This document shows, one piece after another, positions 1 through 5,378 of a stretch of DNA of 7,212 nucleotides (position 1 is the first letter of the stretch; each line of letters starts with the position of its first letter). The notes beneath the pieces are model-generated. The model saw nothing but the letters and a program-made list of their open reading frames with translations, made no database searches and was not told where the DNA came from. Made by a program: the position numbers and the translations under genes. This DNA is from Deltaproteobacteria bacterium (GTDB taxonomy: Bacteria > Desulfobacterota > DSM-4660 > Desulfatiglandales > Desulfatiglandaceae), in the NCBI GenBank assembly GCA_003646995.1, contig QMLZ01000142.1, positions 1-7,212 of the forward strand, given 5' to 3'.

Positions 1-639
1 CACCATCTTTGTTACCCTTAAAGCGAAACCTGGCTGTTTGAGAAACTTGACGGCCATCTTTTTTGCCTCATCCAATAATGACTGGACCGGGACCACCTTG
101 TTTACCAGTCCTATCCGGTAGGCCTCTTCTGCGCCAATGGGATCACCTGTATAAAGCATCTCTTTGGCCCTGCCAACACCTATAAGACGTGTCAGCCTCT
201 GCGTGCCTCCTGCCCCTGGAATTACTCCAATTTTTATCTCCGGCTGTGCAAAGAGGGCATTCTCTCCCGCAATCCTGATGTCGCACACTAAACTAAGCTC
301 ACATCCGCCGCCAAAGGCTAGCCCGCTGACAGCAGCAATAACCGGTTTTTCCAGACTTTCGATTTTGTTGAACACGGATTGTACCCTGCTTACAAAAGAA
401 TGGGCATCAACAGGCGTGCCAATACCAACAACTTCCTTTATGTCCGCACCGGCAGCAAAGACCTTTTCGCTGCCTGTTATGATCACAGCGCCTATCTCGT
501 CGTCGGCAGTAATCTCATCTAAGATTCGACCGAGTTCATCCACGAACTCGCTATTAATGGCATTCATGCTCCTTGGCCTGTTTAATGTAATAATCGCAAT
601 ATGATCTTCCTTTTCAAAAATCATCGTATTAAAACCCAT
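1..639 (-). CDS. enoyl-CoA hydratase/isomerase (crotonase family), 3' end cut by window edge
   Basis: Crotonase-family protein that probably hydrates a trans-2-enoyl-CoA to the 3-hydroxyacyl-CoA in the cytoplasm. The first 213 residues are present; family members are usually about 260, so roughly 45 C-terminal residues lie outside the window. Visible hallmarks are the oxyanion-hole segment AAGADIKE (62-69), GLAFGGGCEL (106-115) with Glu114, and AQPEIKIGVIPGAGGTQRL (131-149) with Glu134. Glu114 and Glu134 are 20 residues apart, as are the two catalytic glutamates Glu144 and Glu164 of rat crotonase. This supports a true hydratase rather than an isomerase or hydrolase with only one of them. The start at 639 is chosen because GGGGAGG lies 5 nt upstream (645-651); the internal Met6 has no such site. 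It follows the SDR gene by 28 nt, so the two are very likely co-transcribed and catalyse successive beta-oxidation steps. Substrate chain length cannot be read from the sequence. Confidence 0.93.
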   Translation of the reverse strand, partial: MGFNTMIFEKEDHIAIITLNRPRSMNAINSEFVDELGRILDEITADDEIGAVIITGSEKVFAAGADIKEVVGIGTPVDAHSFVSRVQSVFNKIESLEKPVIAAVSGLAFGGGCELSLVCDIRIAGENALFAQPEIKIGVIPGAGGTQRLTRLIGVGRAKEMLYTGDPIGAEEAYRIGLVNKVVPVQSLLDEAKKMAVKFLKQPGFALRVTKMV

Positions 640-667
640 TATTGCCTCCCCTGTATTACTTGCTACT

Positions 668-1435
668 TCACTTTGCAGCCATCCTAAGGGCTGCATCAAG
701 CCTTATGATTGAGCCATTAAGCATAGGGTTCTCCACGATCTGCCTCACAAGCAGTGCAAATTCAAATGGTTTCCCCAGTCTTTTCGGAAACGGCATCATT
801 TTACTAAGGGCCTCTTTTGCTTTTTCCGGGAGCCCGGCAAGCATAGGAGTCTCAAAAAGACCCGGAGCGATGGTCATCACCCTTATGCCATAATCGGCAA
901 ATTCACGGGCTATTGGAAGGGTCATGCCTACAACACCTGCCTTGGAAGCGCTGTATGCGGCCTGGCCTATTTGCCCTTCAAAGGCCGCAACCGAAGCAGT
1001 ATTGATCACAACCCCTCTTTCCCCGTCCTCATTGGGCGTGTTCTGTACCATTTTTTCCGCAGCCAACCTGACCACATTCATGGTGCCTGTAAGATTGATT
1101 TGCACAACCTGATTAAAATGGTCAATGGACATGGGCCCTTCTTTGCCCAGCACCTTGGCAGGGGTCCCGACGCCGGCACAATTGATCACCACATGAATCG
1201 CTCCAAAAGCATCCATGGTTCTGTTTATTGCGGCCTGGACACTCTTCTCCTCGGTTACATCCGTTCTGCAAAATATGACCGCATCTCCCAGTTCTGAGGC
1301 GACCCTTTGACCTCTCTCCTCGGCAAAATCAAAGATGGCAATGCTAGCGCCATGTTCGAGCAGATCACGTACACATGCCTCGCCTAATCCCGAAGCGCCT
1401 CCAGTTACAACAGCCACAGAATCTCTCAGATCCAT
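668..1435 (-). CDS. 3-hydroxyacyl-CoA dehydrogenase, HSD10-type short-chain dehydrogenase/reductase
   Basis: Classical 255-residue SDR that probably oxidises a 3-hydroxyacyl-CoA to the 3-ketoacyl-CoA with NAD+. Motifs in order: TGGASGLG cofactor loop (11-18); acidic Asp36 at the end of beta-2, which favours NAD over NADP; NCAG (85-88); and the tetrad Asn114, Ser148, Tyr161, Lys165 (YSASK). Long stretches such as GVVINTASVAAFEGQ and IGIRVMTIAPGLF-like segments closely resemble human HSD17B10 (3-hydroxyacyl-CoA dehydrogenase type 2), known for 2-methyl-3-hydroxybutyryl-CoA oxidation in isoleucine breakdown. This resemblance is from memory, not a search. The family's usual C-terminal RLDGAIRM is RLDAALRM here. 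The open frame extends to a GTG at 1441, but that codon overlaps an AGGAGG ribosome site, so the ATG 5 nt after it is taken as the start. It precedes the crotonase gene by 28 nt. About 500 nt of non-coding DNA lies upstream. Confidence 0.93.
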   Translation of the reverse strand: MDLRDSVAVVTGGASGLGEACVRDLLEHGASIAIFDFAEERGQRVASELGDAVIFCRTDVTEEKSVQAAINRTMDAFGAIHVVINCAGVGTPAKVLGKEGPMSIDHFNQVVQINLTGTMNVVRLAAEKMVQNTPNEDGERGVVINTASVAAFEGQIGQAAYSASKAGVVGMTLPIAREFADYGIRVMTIAPGLFETPMLAGLPEKAKEALSKMMPFPKRLGKPFEFALLVRQIVENPMLNGSIIRLDAALRMAAK

Positions 1436-1440
1436 AACCA

Positions 1441-1446
1441 CCTCCT
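1441..1446 (-). promoter_or_regulatory. Shine-Dalgarno site AGGAGG of the SDR gene
   Basis: A perfect AGGAGG ends 5 nt before the ATG at 1435. It excludes the GTG at 1439-1441 as start, because that codon overlaps the site. Confidence 0.8.
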
Positions 1447-1464
1447 ATTCAAAATCGCATGTGC

Positions 1465-1474
1465 GTTCATGAAC
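1465..1474. promoter_or_regulatory. 10-bp palindrome GTTCATGAAC upstream of the SDR gene
   Basis: A perfect self-complementary 10-mer sits 29 nt before the SDR start codon, next to a CGCA-TG-TGCG mini-palindrome at 1456-1465. Its position in the 5' leader would suit an operator for a dimeric regulator, but no clear -35/-10 pair was found beside it. The palindrome is seen; the function is a guess. Confidence 0.25.
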
Positions 1475-1525
1475 AAATTAAGTGTTACCTAAATCCTGCA
1501 AGCGTCGAGTTTGCCGAAGATGCAA

Positions 1526-1575
1526 GGCGTCAAGGGCGCAGACGTACTACGATTCTTCAAGTCCTTGCCAACGCC
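1526..1575. repeat. Imperfect inverted repeat GGCGTCAAGG / CCTTG(CCA)ACGCC
   Basis: The left arm 1526-1535 pairs with the right arm 1563-1575 if a 3-nt CCA bulge is allowed, leaving a 27-nt loop. It lies in the G+C-richer non-coding part upstream of the SDR gene. Structure only; no function is recognised. Confidence 0.4.
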
Positions 1576-1624
1576 GCAGATTGTCCTCACTTCACTCGGA
1601 CTCCCCACCCTTCGCGCGGGCCCC

Positions 1625-1679
1625 CGGTTTTGGAAAAACCGCCGCACCCTGAGGGTAAGCTGTTTTCAAAAACCGCAGC
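1625..1679. repeat. Two related hairpins (CGGTTTT-GGA-AAAACCG and GCTGTTTT-C-AAAAACCGCAGC)
   Basis: The first hairpin has perfect 7-bp arms at 1625-1631 and 1635-1641 around a GGA loop. The second, at 1659-1679, has the same TTTT/AAAACCGC core but lacks the CGG in its left arm. Between them lies ACCCT-G-AGGGT (1646-1656), a third small inverted repeat. The two similar hairpins 35 nt apart look like a duplicated unit. Confidence 0.45.
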
Positions 1680-1702
1680 CTTTATGGCCGCGTTCAAATC
1701 GA

Positions 1703-1715
1703 TGCGTGTCACGCA
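1703..1715. repeat. Small inverted repeat TGCGTG-T-CACGCA
   Basis: Perfect 6-bp arms around one central base, in the same non-coding stretch. It could be a protein-binding site or the foot of a small hairpin. No adjacent promoter was found to support a regulatory role. Confidence 0.3.
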
Positions 1716-1913
1716 AGCACAACGTTCCTATAATATCGCTGATCATAGGTGTCCAAAATAGGTAGATTTTCTCGATTCAGGGCTGTTATTTCAGATACTT
1801 AAGGTGCCAAAAGTTGTGATTCTAAGTTCAGGTTATTCTTTAGAGATTTCAGAGCAGGGAAACGGCATATTCCCTCTGTTACGCTCGCTGCGCCCTCCAT
1901 GGCTCCGCTCACT

Positions 1914-1961
1914 GCCCATTTTACCCCCTTCGCCTTCCTGGCTACGGGGCCTAAAATAGGC
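1914..1961. repeat. Imperfect long hairpin over the 3' end of tnpA (candidate element right end)
   Basis: The left arm 1914-1934 pairs with 1940-1961 around a TTCCT loop. GCC, ATTTTA/TAAAAT, CCCC/GGGG and GCC/GGC form pairs, with a 2-base bulge and a few mismatches. The tnpA stop codon lies inside the right arm. Such mismatched subterminal hairpins are typical of IS200/IS605 ends; the assignment as the right end is inferred. Confidence 0.5.
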
Positions 1962-2474
1962 CGCATCGCGAACATCCTGTTCCCCTGCTCACACCTGAAA
2001 TCCGTTTTTGGACAGGCATGATCGCTGATAATAAACTACCACCGAACAAGTTCGGCTGATCGTTTGCTTGACTTGGTGCACGTTGTTCTTTGATATATTG
2101 GCGTATCATTTCGTCTGTGGTGCCTGTCCCTGAACTCATTACAAAGTAGCCTCGCACCCAGAGTGCTCCACCCCACAGCATCTTTTTGATCCCAGGAAAC
2201 CGCGTAAACATCTTCCTGGCTGTGATGCTTTTAACAATCTGAATGATCCTCGCTGGAGCCATCTCTGGACTAGCTGACACAAACATGTGAACATGGTCAG
2301 GCATCACAGCCAGTTCAACAATTTCAAAATCGTATCGCTCGGCCACTTCGTATATCACGCCAGCAAGGTACCTCGCCCTGTTGCCTTTTAGCACAATCCT
2401 ACGATATTTAGGGCACCACACGAAATAATACTTTTCAATTCGTACCGACTATGATGTCCTGACTCCAGCGCCAT
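1951..2474 (-). pseudogene. tnpA: IS200/IS605-family Y1 (HUH) transposase tnpA, frameshifted near its 5' end
   Basis: Single-strand DNA transposase of the Y1 type. The main frame (2421-1951) reads WCPKYRRIVLKG, then the HUH motif as PDHVHMFV, and RQYIKEQ with the catalytic Tyr 66 residues after the HUH. It opens at a GTG with no upstream stop until 2449 but no proper N-terminus. A different frame begins at the ATG at 2474, behind a GAGG ribosome site, and reads MALESGHHSRYELK. It would join the main frame as ELK-KYYFVWCPKYRR if one more A were present in the AAAA run at 2432-2435. The restored protein would be about 174 residues, with HVH at 61-63 and Tyr127; the family is usually about 130-155, so the C-terminal tail is a little long. 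The break is most simply a one-base loss. A sequencing slip in the A run or a -1 recoding event is possible, but no full A AAA AAG heptamer is present. Confidence 0.8.
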
Positions 2475-2528
2475 TGTCGGATCCTCGAGCCAGCTATACC
2501 AGGTGTCTTCGGAATCGCCAGCAAACGA

Positions 2529-2557
2529 TTATTAGGGGACTGGCTGTCCCCTAATAA
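2529..2557. repeat. Perfect 12-bp hairpin TTATTAGGGGAC-TGGCT-GTCCCCTAATAA (candidate element left end)
   Basis: The arms 2529-2540 and 2546-2557 are exactly complementary around a 5-nt loop, 55 nt upstream of the tnpA ATG. The site fits a left-end subterminal hairpin recognised by the Y1 transposase. It could instead be a REP-like palindrome mobilised by a related transposase. The structure is certain, the role inferred. Confidence 0.6.
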
Positions 2558-2573
2558 CCCCAACTTTCAAAGG

Positions 2574-2615
2574 ATGTCATTCATCCCACAAACAAGCTTG
2601 TGGGATGAATGACAT
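2574..2615. repeat. Perfect 18-bp inverted repeat with ACAAGC loop
   Basis: The left arm 2574-2591 (ATGTCATTCATCCCACAA) is exactly complementary to 2598-2615. The centre also contains the self-complementary ACAAGCTTGT (2592-2601). It lies 16 nt from the 12-bp hairpin. No T-run follows on either strand, so it is not a standard intrinsic terminator. It may be a second part of the mobile element's end, a MITE-like palindrome, or a block to transcription from the synthetase operon. Confidence 0.6.
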
Positions 2616-2623
2616 AAGCTGTT

Positions 2624-2658
2624 AAAAGCATAATTTCCTTTCTGAAAATAGTTTATGC
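2624..2658 (-). terminator. Weak terminator-like hairpin downstream of the acyl-CoA synthetase gene
   Basis: On the minus strand GCATAA (2658-2653) can pair with TTATGC (2633-2628). An inner TTTC/GAAA pairing and a 4-nt bulge complete the stem, and TTTT follows directly. The stem is AT-rich and the T-run short, so this is only a tentative terminator about 80 nt after the stop codon. Confidence 0.2.
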
Positions 2659-2734
2659 AGGTTTTAGGTATAAAAAGAAACACCTTATCGTTTTCTTATA
2701 AGCCCCAGCGCCACCTGATCTAATGAGGCCGGTT

Positions 2735-4258
2735 CTATTGCCCCTTGCCGTACAATTTCTTTATCTTGTCCCTGTCCGGCGAGCCGTCTTCAAGAAGTGG
2801 AAAATCGGTGATGAATTCCACATACTGTGGCTTTTTATACCTTGCAATCTTTTCCCCAACAAAGTCGATTAACTCCTGCGACTCGAGGCTTTCTCCCTCT
2901 TTCAATTGACAAACTGCTTTGATCCCCTCTTTCCACTTTGGATCAGGGACCCCAAAAACAATTGCTCTTTTCACAGCGGGGTGCTGAAGTATTACTTTTT
3001 CGACTTCGGCAGGATAGACATTTTCTCCTCCGGACTTGATGAGCTCTTTCTCGGCTTTCCGTCCCTCATACCACAAAAAGCCATCTTCATCGAAACGGCC
3101 GAGGTCGCCAGTGTGGTGCCTTCCGCCTCTGAAGGTGTATTTATTATCCTCCGGCAGATTCCAATAGCCCTTGAAGACCATCGGGCCTTTCACGGTAATT
3201 TCGCCAACTTCACCCACTGGGACAGGATGGTCATAATCGTCCACGAGACTCACCTCCACCAATGGAAGCATCTTCCCTGCTGAACCGGGTCTATCGTTAT
3301 AGCTACCGAAGGTAACCAGGCCGGAGGTCTCAGTCTGCCCGTACAGGACATAAAATGTTCCGCCTGTAATGACTTGATACTTCTCTATAATCTCGGGTGA
3401 TTCCAATCCCGCCACAGCCCTCAATGAACAAATCTTTTTCTTTGTCTTTTCATGTTCTTTCAATATGGAACCGAGAATGGGCGGAAATTCTATAAAAATC
3501 GACACCTTCTTATCCTCAATCAGCTCAACGGCTTTAGTTGCGTCGAACTTGCTGACGTTCACAGTCAAGGCACCAGCATGAAAACTCGCTGTGGTCATAA
3601 GGAGCCCTGCTACATGAAAAAGCGGTAATAAGTTCAGGTGAACATCTCGTTCTGTGACGTTTAGGAGATAATGCAAATGTATACTGGCACAGAGCACATT
3701 CCTGTGGCTTAATAGAGCCCCTCTAGGCTTTCCGCCAACGGCTGCGGTATGAATGATGACAAAACCGTCATCAGCCGATACCTCGGGCCGTTCAAAAAGC
3801 GCCCCATGGCCTATCAAGGTCTCAAAATCAGAAAGCTTCCCTCCCTTGCTCCCAAGGTTAAAGTAGTTTTCCACAGAGGACAGCTTTCCCTTCAGATGTT
3901 CGACCATCTCTTGATATTCTTTCCCCACAAAGACAACTTTGGGTGTACAATCATTAAGATTGTACGCCACCTCGTCAGCAGAGAGTCTCCAGTTAATAGG
4001 AACCGCAATTGCTCCGAGAGCTGCCGAAGCTCCGTAAAGGGAAAAATACTCGAGGCTGTTCTTTGCCAAAATGCCTATACGGTCCCCCTTTTTGATACCG
4101 GATTTCTGCAGCCCCGCAGCCAACCTGTCCACATCTTCCTTGTATTGTGAAAAGGTCAGGCACCGATTAGCATGAACCTCGAACCATGCGTCTCTTTCTC
4201 TAAAGCATATCGCATTCCGATTTATGAGATCATAAAATGTGAAATCATAAAGTCCCAC
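2735..4258 (-). CDS. AMP-forming acyl-CoA synthetase (ANL superfamily) with degenerate P-loop
   Basis: Adenylate-forming ligase expected to activate a carboxylic acid to its acyl-CoA through an acyl-AMP; 507 residues from the chosen start, normal for the family. Motifs in that numbering: the P-loop is TAAVGGKPRG (171-180) instead of the usual TSGTTGxPKG. LPLFH (211-215), YGQTET (306-311), HTGD (382-385), the hinge-region GR (399-400) and SGGENVYPAEVE (409-420) are all standard. The C-terminal lysine motif is SPDRDKIKK, with Lys498 at the place of the catalytic Lys but without the usual Gly before it. The frame runs up to a TTG at 4318, but GGGAGGAGGAG lies 4 nt before the GTG at 4258, and the family style (GLYDFTFYDLI as N-terminus) fits that start. 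It follows the DUF35-SCP2 gene by 103 nt and is probably in the same operon. The substrate is unknown. Confidence 0.9.
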   Translation of the reverse strand: MGLYDFTFYDLINRNAICFRERDAWFEVHANRCLTFSQYKEDVDRLAAGLQKSGIKKGDRIGILAKNSLEYFSLYGASAALGAIAVPINWRLSADEVAYNLNDCTPKVVFVGKEYQEMVEHLKGKLSSVENYFNLGSKGGKLSDFETLIGHGALFERPEVSADDGFVIIHTAAVGGKPRGALLSHRNVLCASIHLHYLLNVTERDVHLNLLPLFHVAGLLMTTASFHAGALTVNVSKFDATKAVELIEDKKVSIFIEFPPILGSILKEHEKTKKKICSLRAVAGLESPEIIEKYQVITGGTFYVLYGQTETSGLVTFGSYNDRPGSAGKMLPLVEVSLVDDYDHPVPVGEVGEITVKGPMVFKGYWNLPEDNKYTFRGGRHHTGDLGRFDEDGFLWYEGRKAEKELIKSGGENVYPAEVEKVILQHPAVKRAIVFGVPDPKWKEGIKAVCQLKEGESLESQELIDFVGEKIARYKKPQYVEFITDFPLLEDGSPDRDKIKKLYGKGQ

Positions 4259-4262
4259 AAAA

Positions 4263-4273
4263 CTCCTCCTCCC
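4263..4273 (-). promoter_or_regulatory. Shine-Dalgarno site GGGAGGAGGAG that sets a GTG start for the acyl-CoA synthetase
   Basis: A purine run holding two overlapping AGGAG cores sits 4 nt before the GTG at 4258-4256. It argues for a GTG start here over the TTG 60 nt upstream. A weaker AGGGTGG lies ahead of that TTG, so an extended form is not fully excluded. Confidence 0.65.
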
Positions 4274-4361
4274 TTTAGATATCACATTTGTAGGATCATG
4301 CTTCTCAAGTATCTTCAAATTTTTGAACCACCCTCATACTGATATTCCATCAATATTCGAC

Positions 4362-5357
4362 TCATGCTTTTTTTGATCTCGCAACAGAACGGGCCATTCT
4401 GTCCAGCTTGAAGATGGTATTGAATTCCATGTTCTTGCTGATCCAAAGCTTTTTGTTTATTACAGAATCCGTAATGGCTCCCCTGTAGGCCAGTCCATCC
4501 AACAGAATATTTGGGTCATCACATACCATGACAAAGTCAGGTGAAGATGGCGCTTCTTCTTCCAATTTGATATCTCCATCATCTATGATAATGGCAAATT
4601 TTCCTCCCCTTGTCTTCACCAGGATATCACGCTTCCACCCGGCAATGTCTTTCCTGGCCCGTTCGTTGGTGTTCATTTCTTCAATTATCGATTTCATTTC
4701 TGCCAAGGCCTTGTTGTACATTGCCGTGTCTTCTTGAGAAGCTGCAGGAAGCTCGGGTTCTACCGGTGATTCCCAGTTGATCTCAGACTCCTGAAGGCCT
4801 TTCTTTTCGATCTGTTCCTTGCTCAATTCTGCTGTGGGAACACAGAATACATCTGTCATCTCACCGATCCGGTTGTCCCTGAAGACGAGTTTCACCTCTG
4901 TTCCTTTTTTGATGATCCCAGGCACAAGAATACCGGTTGTTGTATAAAGATTAACACTCAGGGCAGTGTCAGCGCCCTGGAAGATAACTCTTCCCCTCCC
5001 ATATGGGGCCATGTGCTGAAACAGAGAAGTGGCAAAGTAGGTAATGGGTGGCGTGCTGTTCATGACCCCCACCTGCTCAACCTCAACCAACTCTGTGGGC
5101 GCAAAGTTGCAATCAGGGCAGTGTGTCAGGAAAGGGGGCACCCTCACAAGGCCGCACTTCGTGCATCTACATCCAAAGAGCTTCTTTTCGTCTCTCAGCC
5201 CAAGGAAAAACGGTGAAAGCTCTCCCTTGCTTCTCCGGTAAAAGGTGTGCATGGCATCATTGGTTATCAGGTAATCCTTGCCGTCTATTTTTTCCACATA
5301 TGAACCAACGTCAGGTATATATTTCGCGGGGATAACCTTCTCTCTTTGAATACTCAT
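4362..5357 (-). CDS. DUF35 zinc-ribbon/OB-fold protein fused to an SCP2-like domain (thiolase partner)
   Basis: 331-residue protein with two domains. Residues about 48-175 form a DUF35 unit: a zinc ribbon with Cys65-x2-Cys68 and Cys80-x2-Cys83 (Cys63 is also near), the typical VPPFLTHCPDC stretch, then an OB-fold (about 92-170). DUF35 proteins are known obligate partners of thiolase-fold enzymes, for example BbsA with BbsB in toluene degradation and the DUF35 part of ChsH2 with the aldolase Ltp2. The C-terminal part (about 212-320) resembles an SCP2 sterol-carrier fold: KTRGGKFAIIIDDGDIKLEE followed by SPDFVMVCDDPNILLDGLAYRG. SCP2 domains bind lipids or acyl-CoAs. A variable acidic linker with TAELSKEQIEKKG and PVEPELPAASQED joins the parts. 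The ATG at 5357 follows GGGAGGAG by 9 nt and lies 21 nt after the thiolase stop, indicating one transcript and probably one complex. DUF35 is confident; SCP2 is moderately so. Confidence 0.85.
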   Translation of the reverse strand: MSIQREKVIPAKYIPDVGSYVEKIDGKDYLITNDAMHTFYRRSKGELSPFFLGLRDEKKLFGCRCTKCGLVRVPPFLTHCPDCNFAPTELVEVEQVGVMNSTPPITYFATSLFQHMAPYGRGRVIFQGADTALSVNLYTTTGILVPGIIKKGTEVKLVFRDNRIGEMTDVFCVPTAELSKEQIEKKGLQESEINWESPVEPELPAASQEDTAMYNKALAEMKSIIEEMNTNERARKDIAGWKRDILVKTRGGKFAIIIDDGDIKLEEEAPSSPDFVMVCDDPNILLDGLAYRGAITDSVINKKLWISKNMEFNTIFKLDRMARSVARSKKA

Positions 5358-5378
5358 GATATCTTCTCCTCCCTGTGT

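Larger units (their letters stand above)
1475..1913. other. Hairpin-rich non-coding stretch with no recognisable gene
   Basis: No frame on either strand gives a recognisable protein. The two overlapping plus-strand open frames (about 100 and 84 codons) have low-complexity, Pro/Arg/Thr/His-rich translations and no ribosome site. The segment around 1500-1720 looks richer in G+C than the rest of the window and carries several inverted repeats, listed separately. The part at 1750-1860 is more AT-rich and featureless. At 1882-1917 two imperfect direct copies of a CGCTCGCTGCGCC-like unit occur (the second reads CGCTCACTGCCC). The whole stretch looks like repeat or insertion debris between the IS-like element and the SDR gene. 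It may contain the SDR promoter, which I could not place. Confidence 0.5.
1914..2557 (-). mobile_element. IS200/IS605-type insertion element, probably decayed, bounded by hairpins
   Basis: A Y1 transposase gene (frameshifted) occupies most of this segment. An imperfect hairpin overlaps its 3' end (1914-1961) and a perfect 12-bp hairpin lies upstream of its start (2529-2557). IS200/IS605 elements have no terminal inverted repeats and make no target duplication; instead they carry subterminal hairpins at each end, which TnpA recognises as single-stranded DNA. The layout here matches that plan, so these hairpins are proposed as the two end structures. Exact cleavage points cannot be fixed from one copy. 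No tnpB/IscB-like gene or omega-RNA candidate is present. The element sits between the acyl-CoA synthetase and the SDR gene. Confidence 0.55.

Noticed and set aside
164..604. 146-codon plus-strand open frame opposite the crotonase gene
   Set aside because: It is antisense to a well-supported enzyme with all catalytic motifs; the translation looks like a typical antisense shadow.
1459..1765. Two overlapping plus-strand open frames of 100 and 84 codons in the non-coding stretch
   Set aside because: No ribosome site, Pro/Arg/His-rich low-information translations, no family resemblance, and they run through several hairpins. Lack of stops there is explained by higher G+C.
2428..2440. Programmed -1 frameshift in tnpA
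   Set aside because: The site is TTG AAA AGT with only four A; the efficient A AAA AAG heptamer is missing. A simple deletion or a read error is the better explanation, though not proven.
2574..2615. 18-bp inverted repeat as an intrinsic terminator
   Set aside because: No T-run follows the stem on either strand; kept only as a repeat of unknown role.
2906..4150. Plus-strand frames opposite the acyl-CoA synthetase
   Set aside because: Antisense to a motif-complete ligase, with no ribosome sites and no recognisable domains.
4259..4318. N-terminal extension of the acyl-CoA synthetase to a TTG at 4318
   Set aside because: A stronger ribosome site sits 4 nt before the GTG at 4258, and the extra 20 residues are not typical of the family. 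A TTG start with the weak AGGGTGG site remains possible but less likely.
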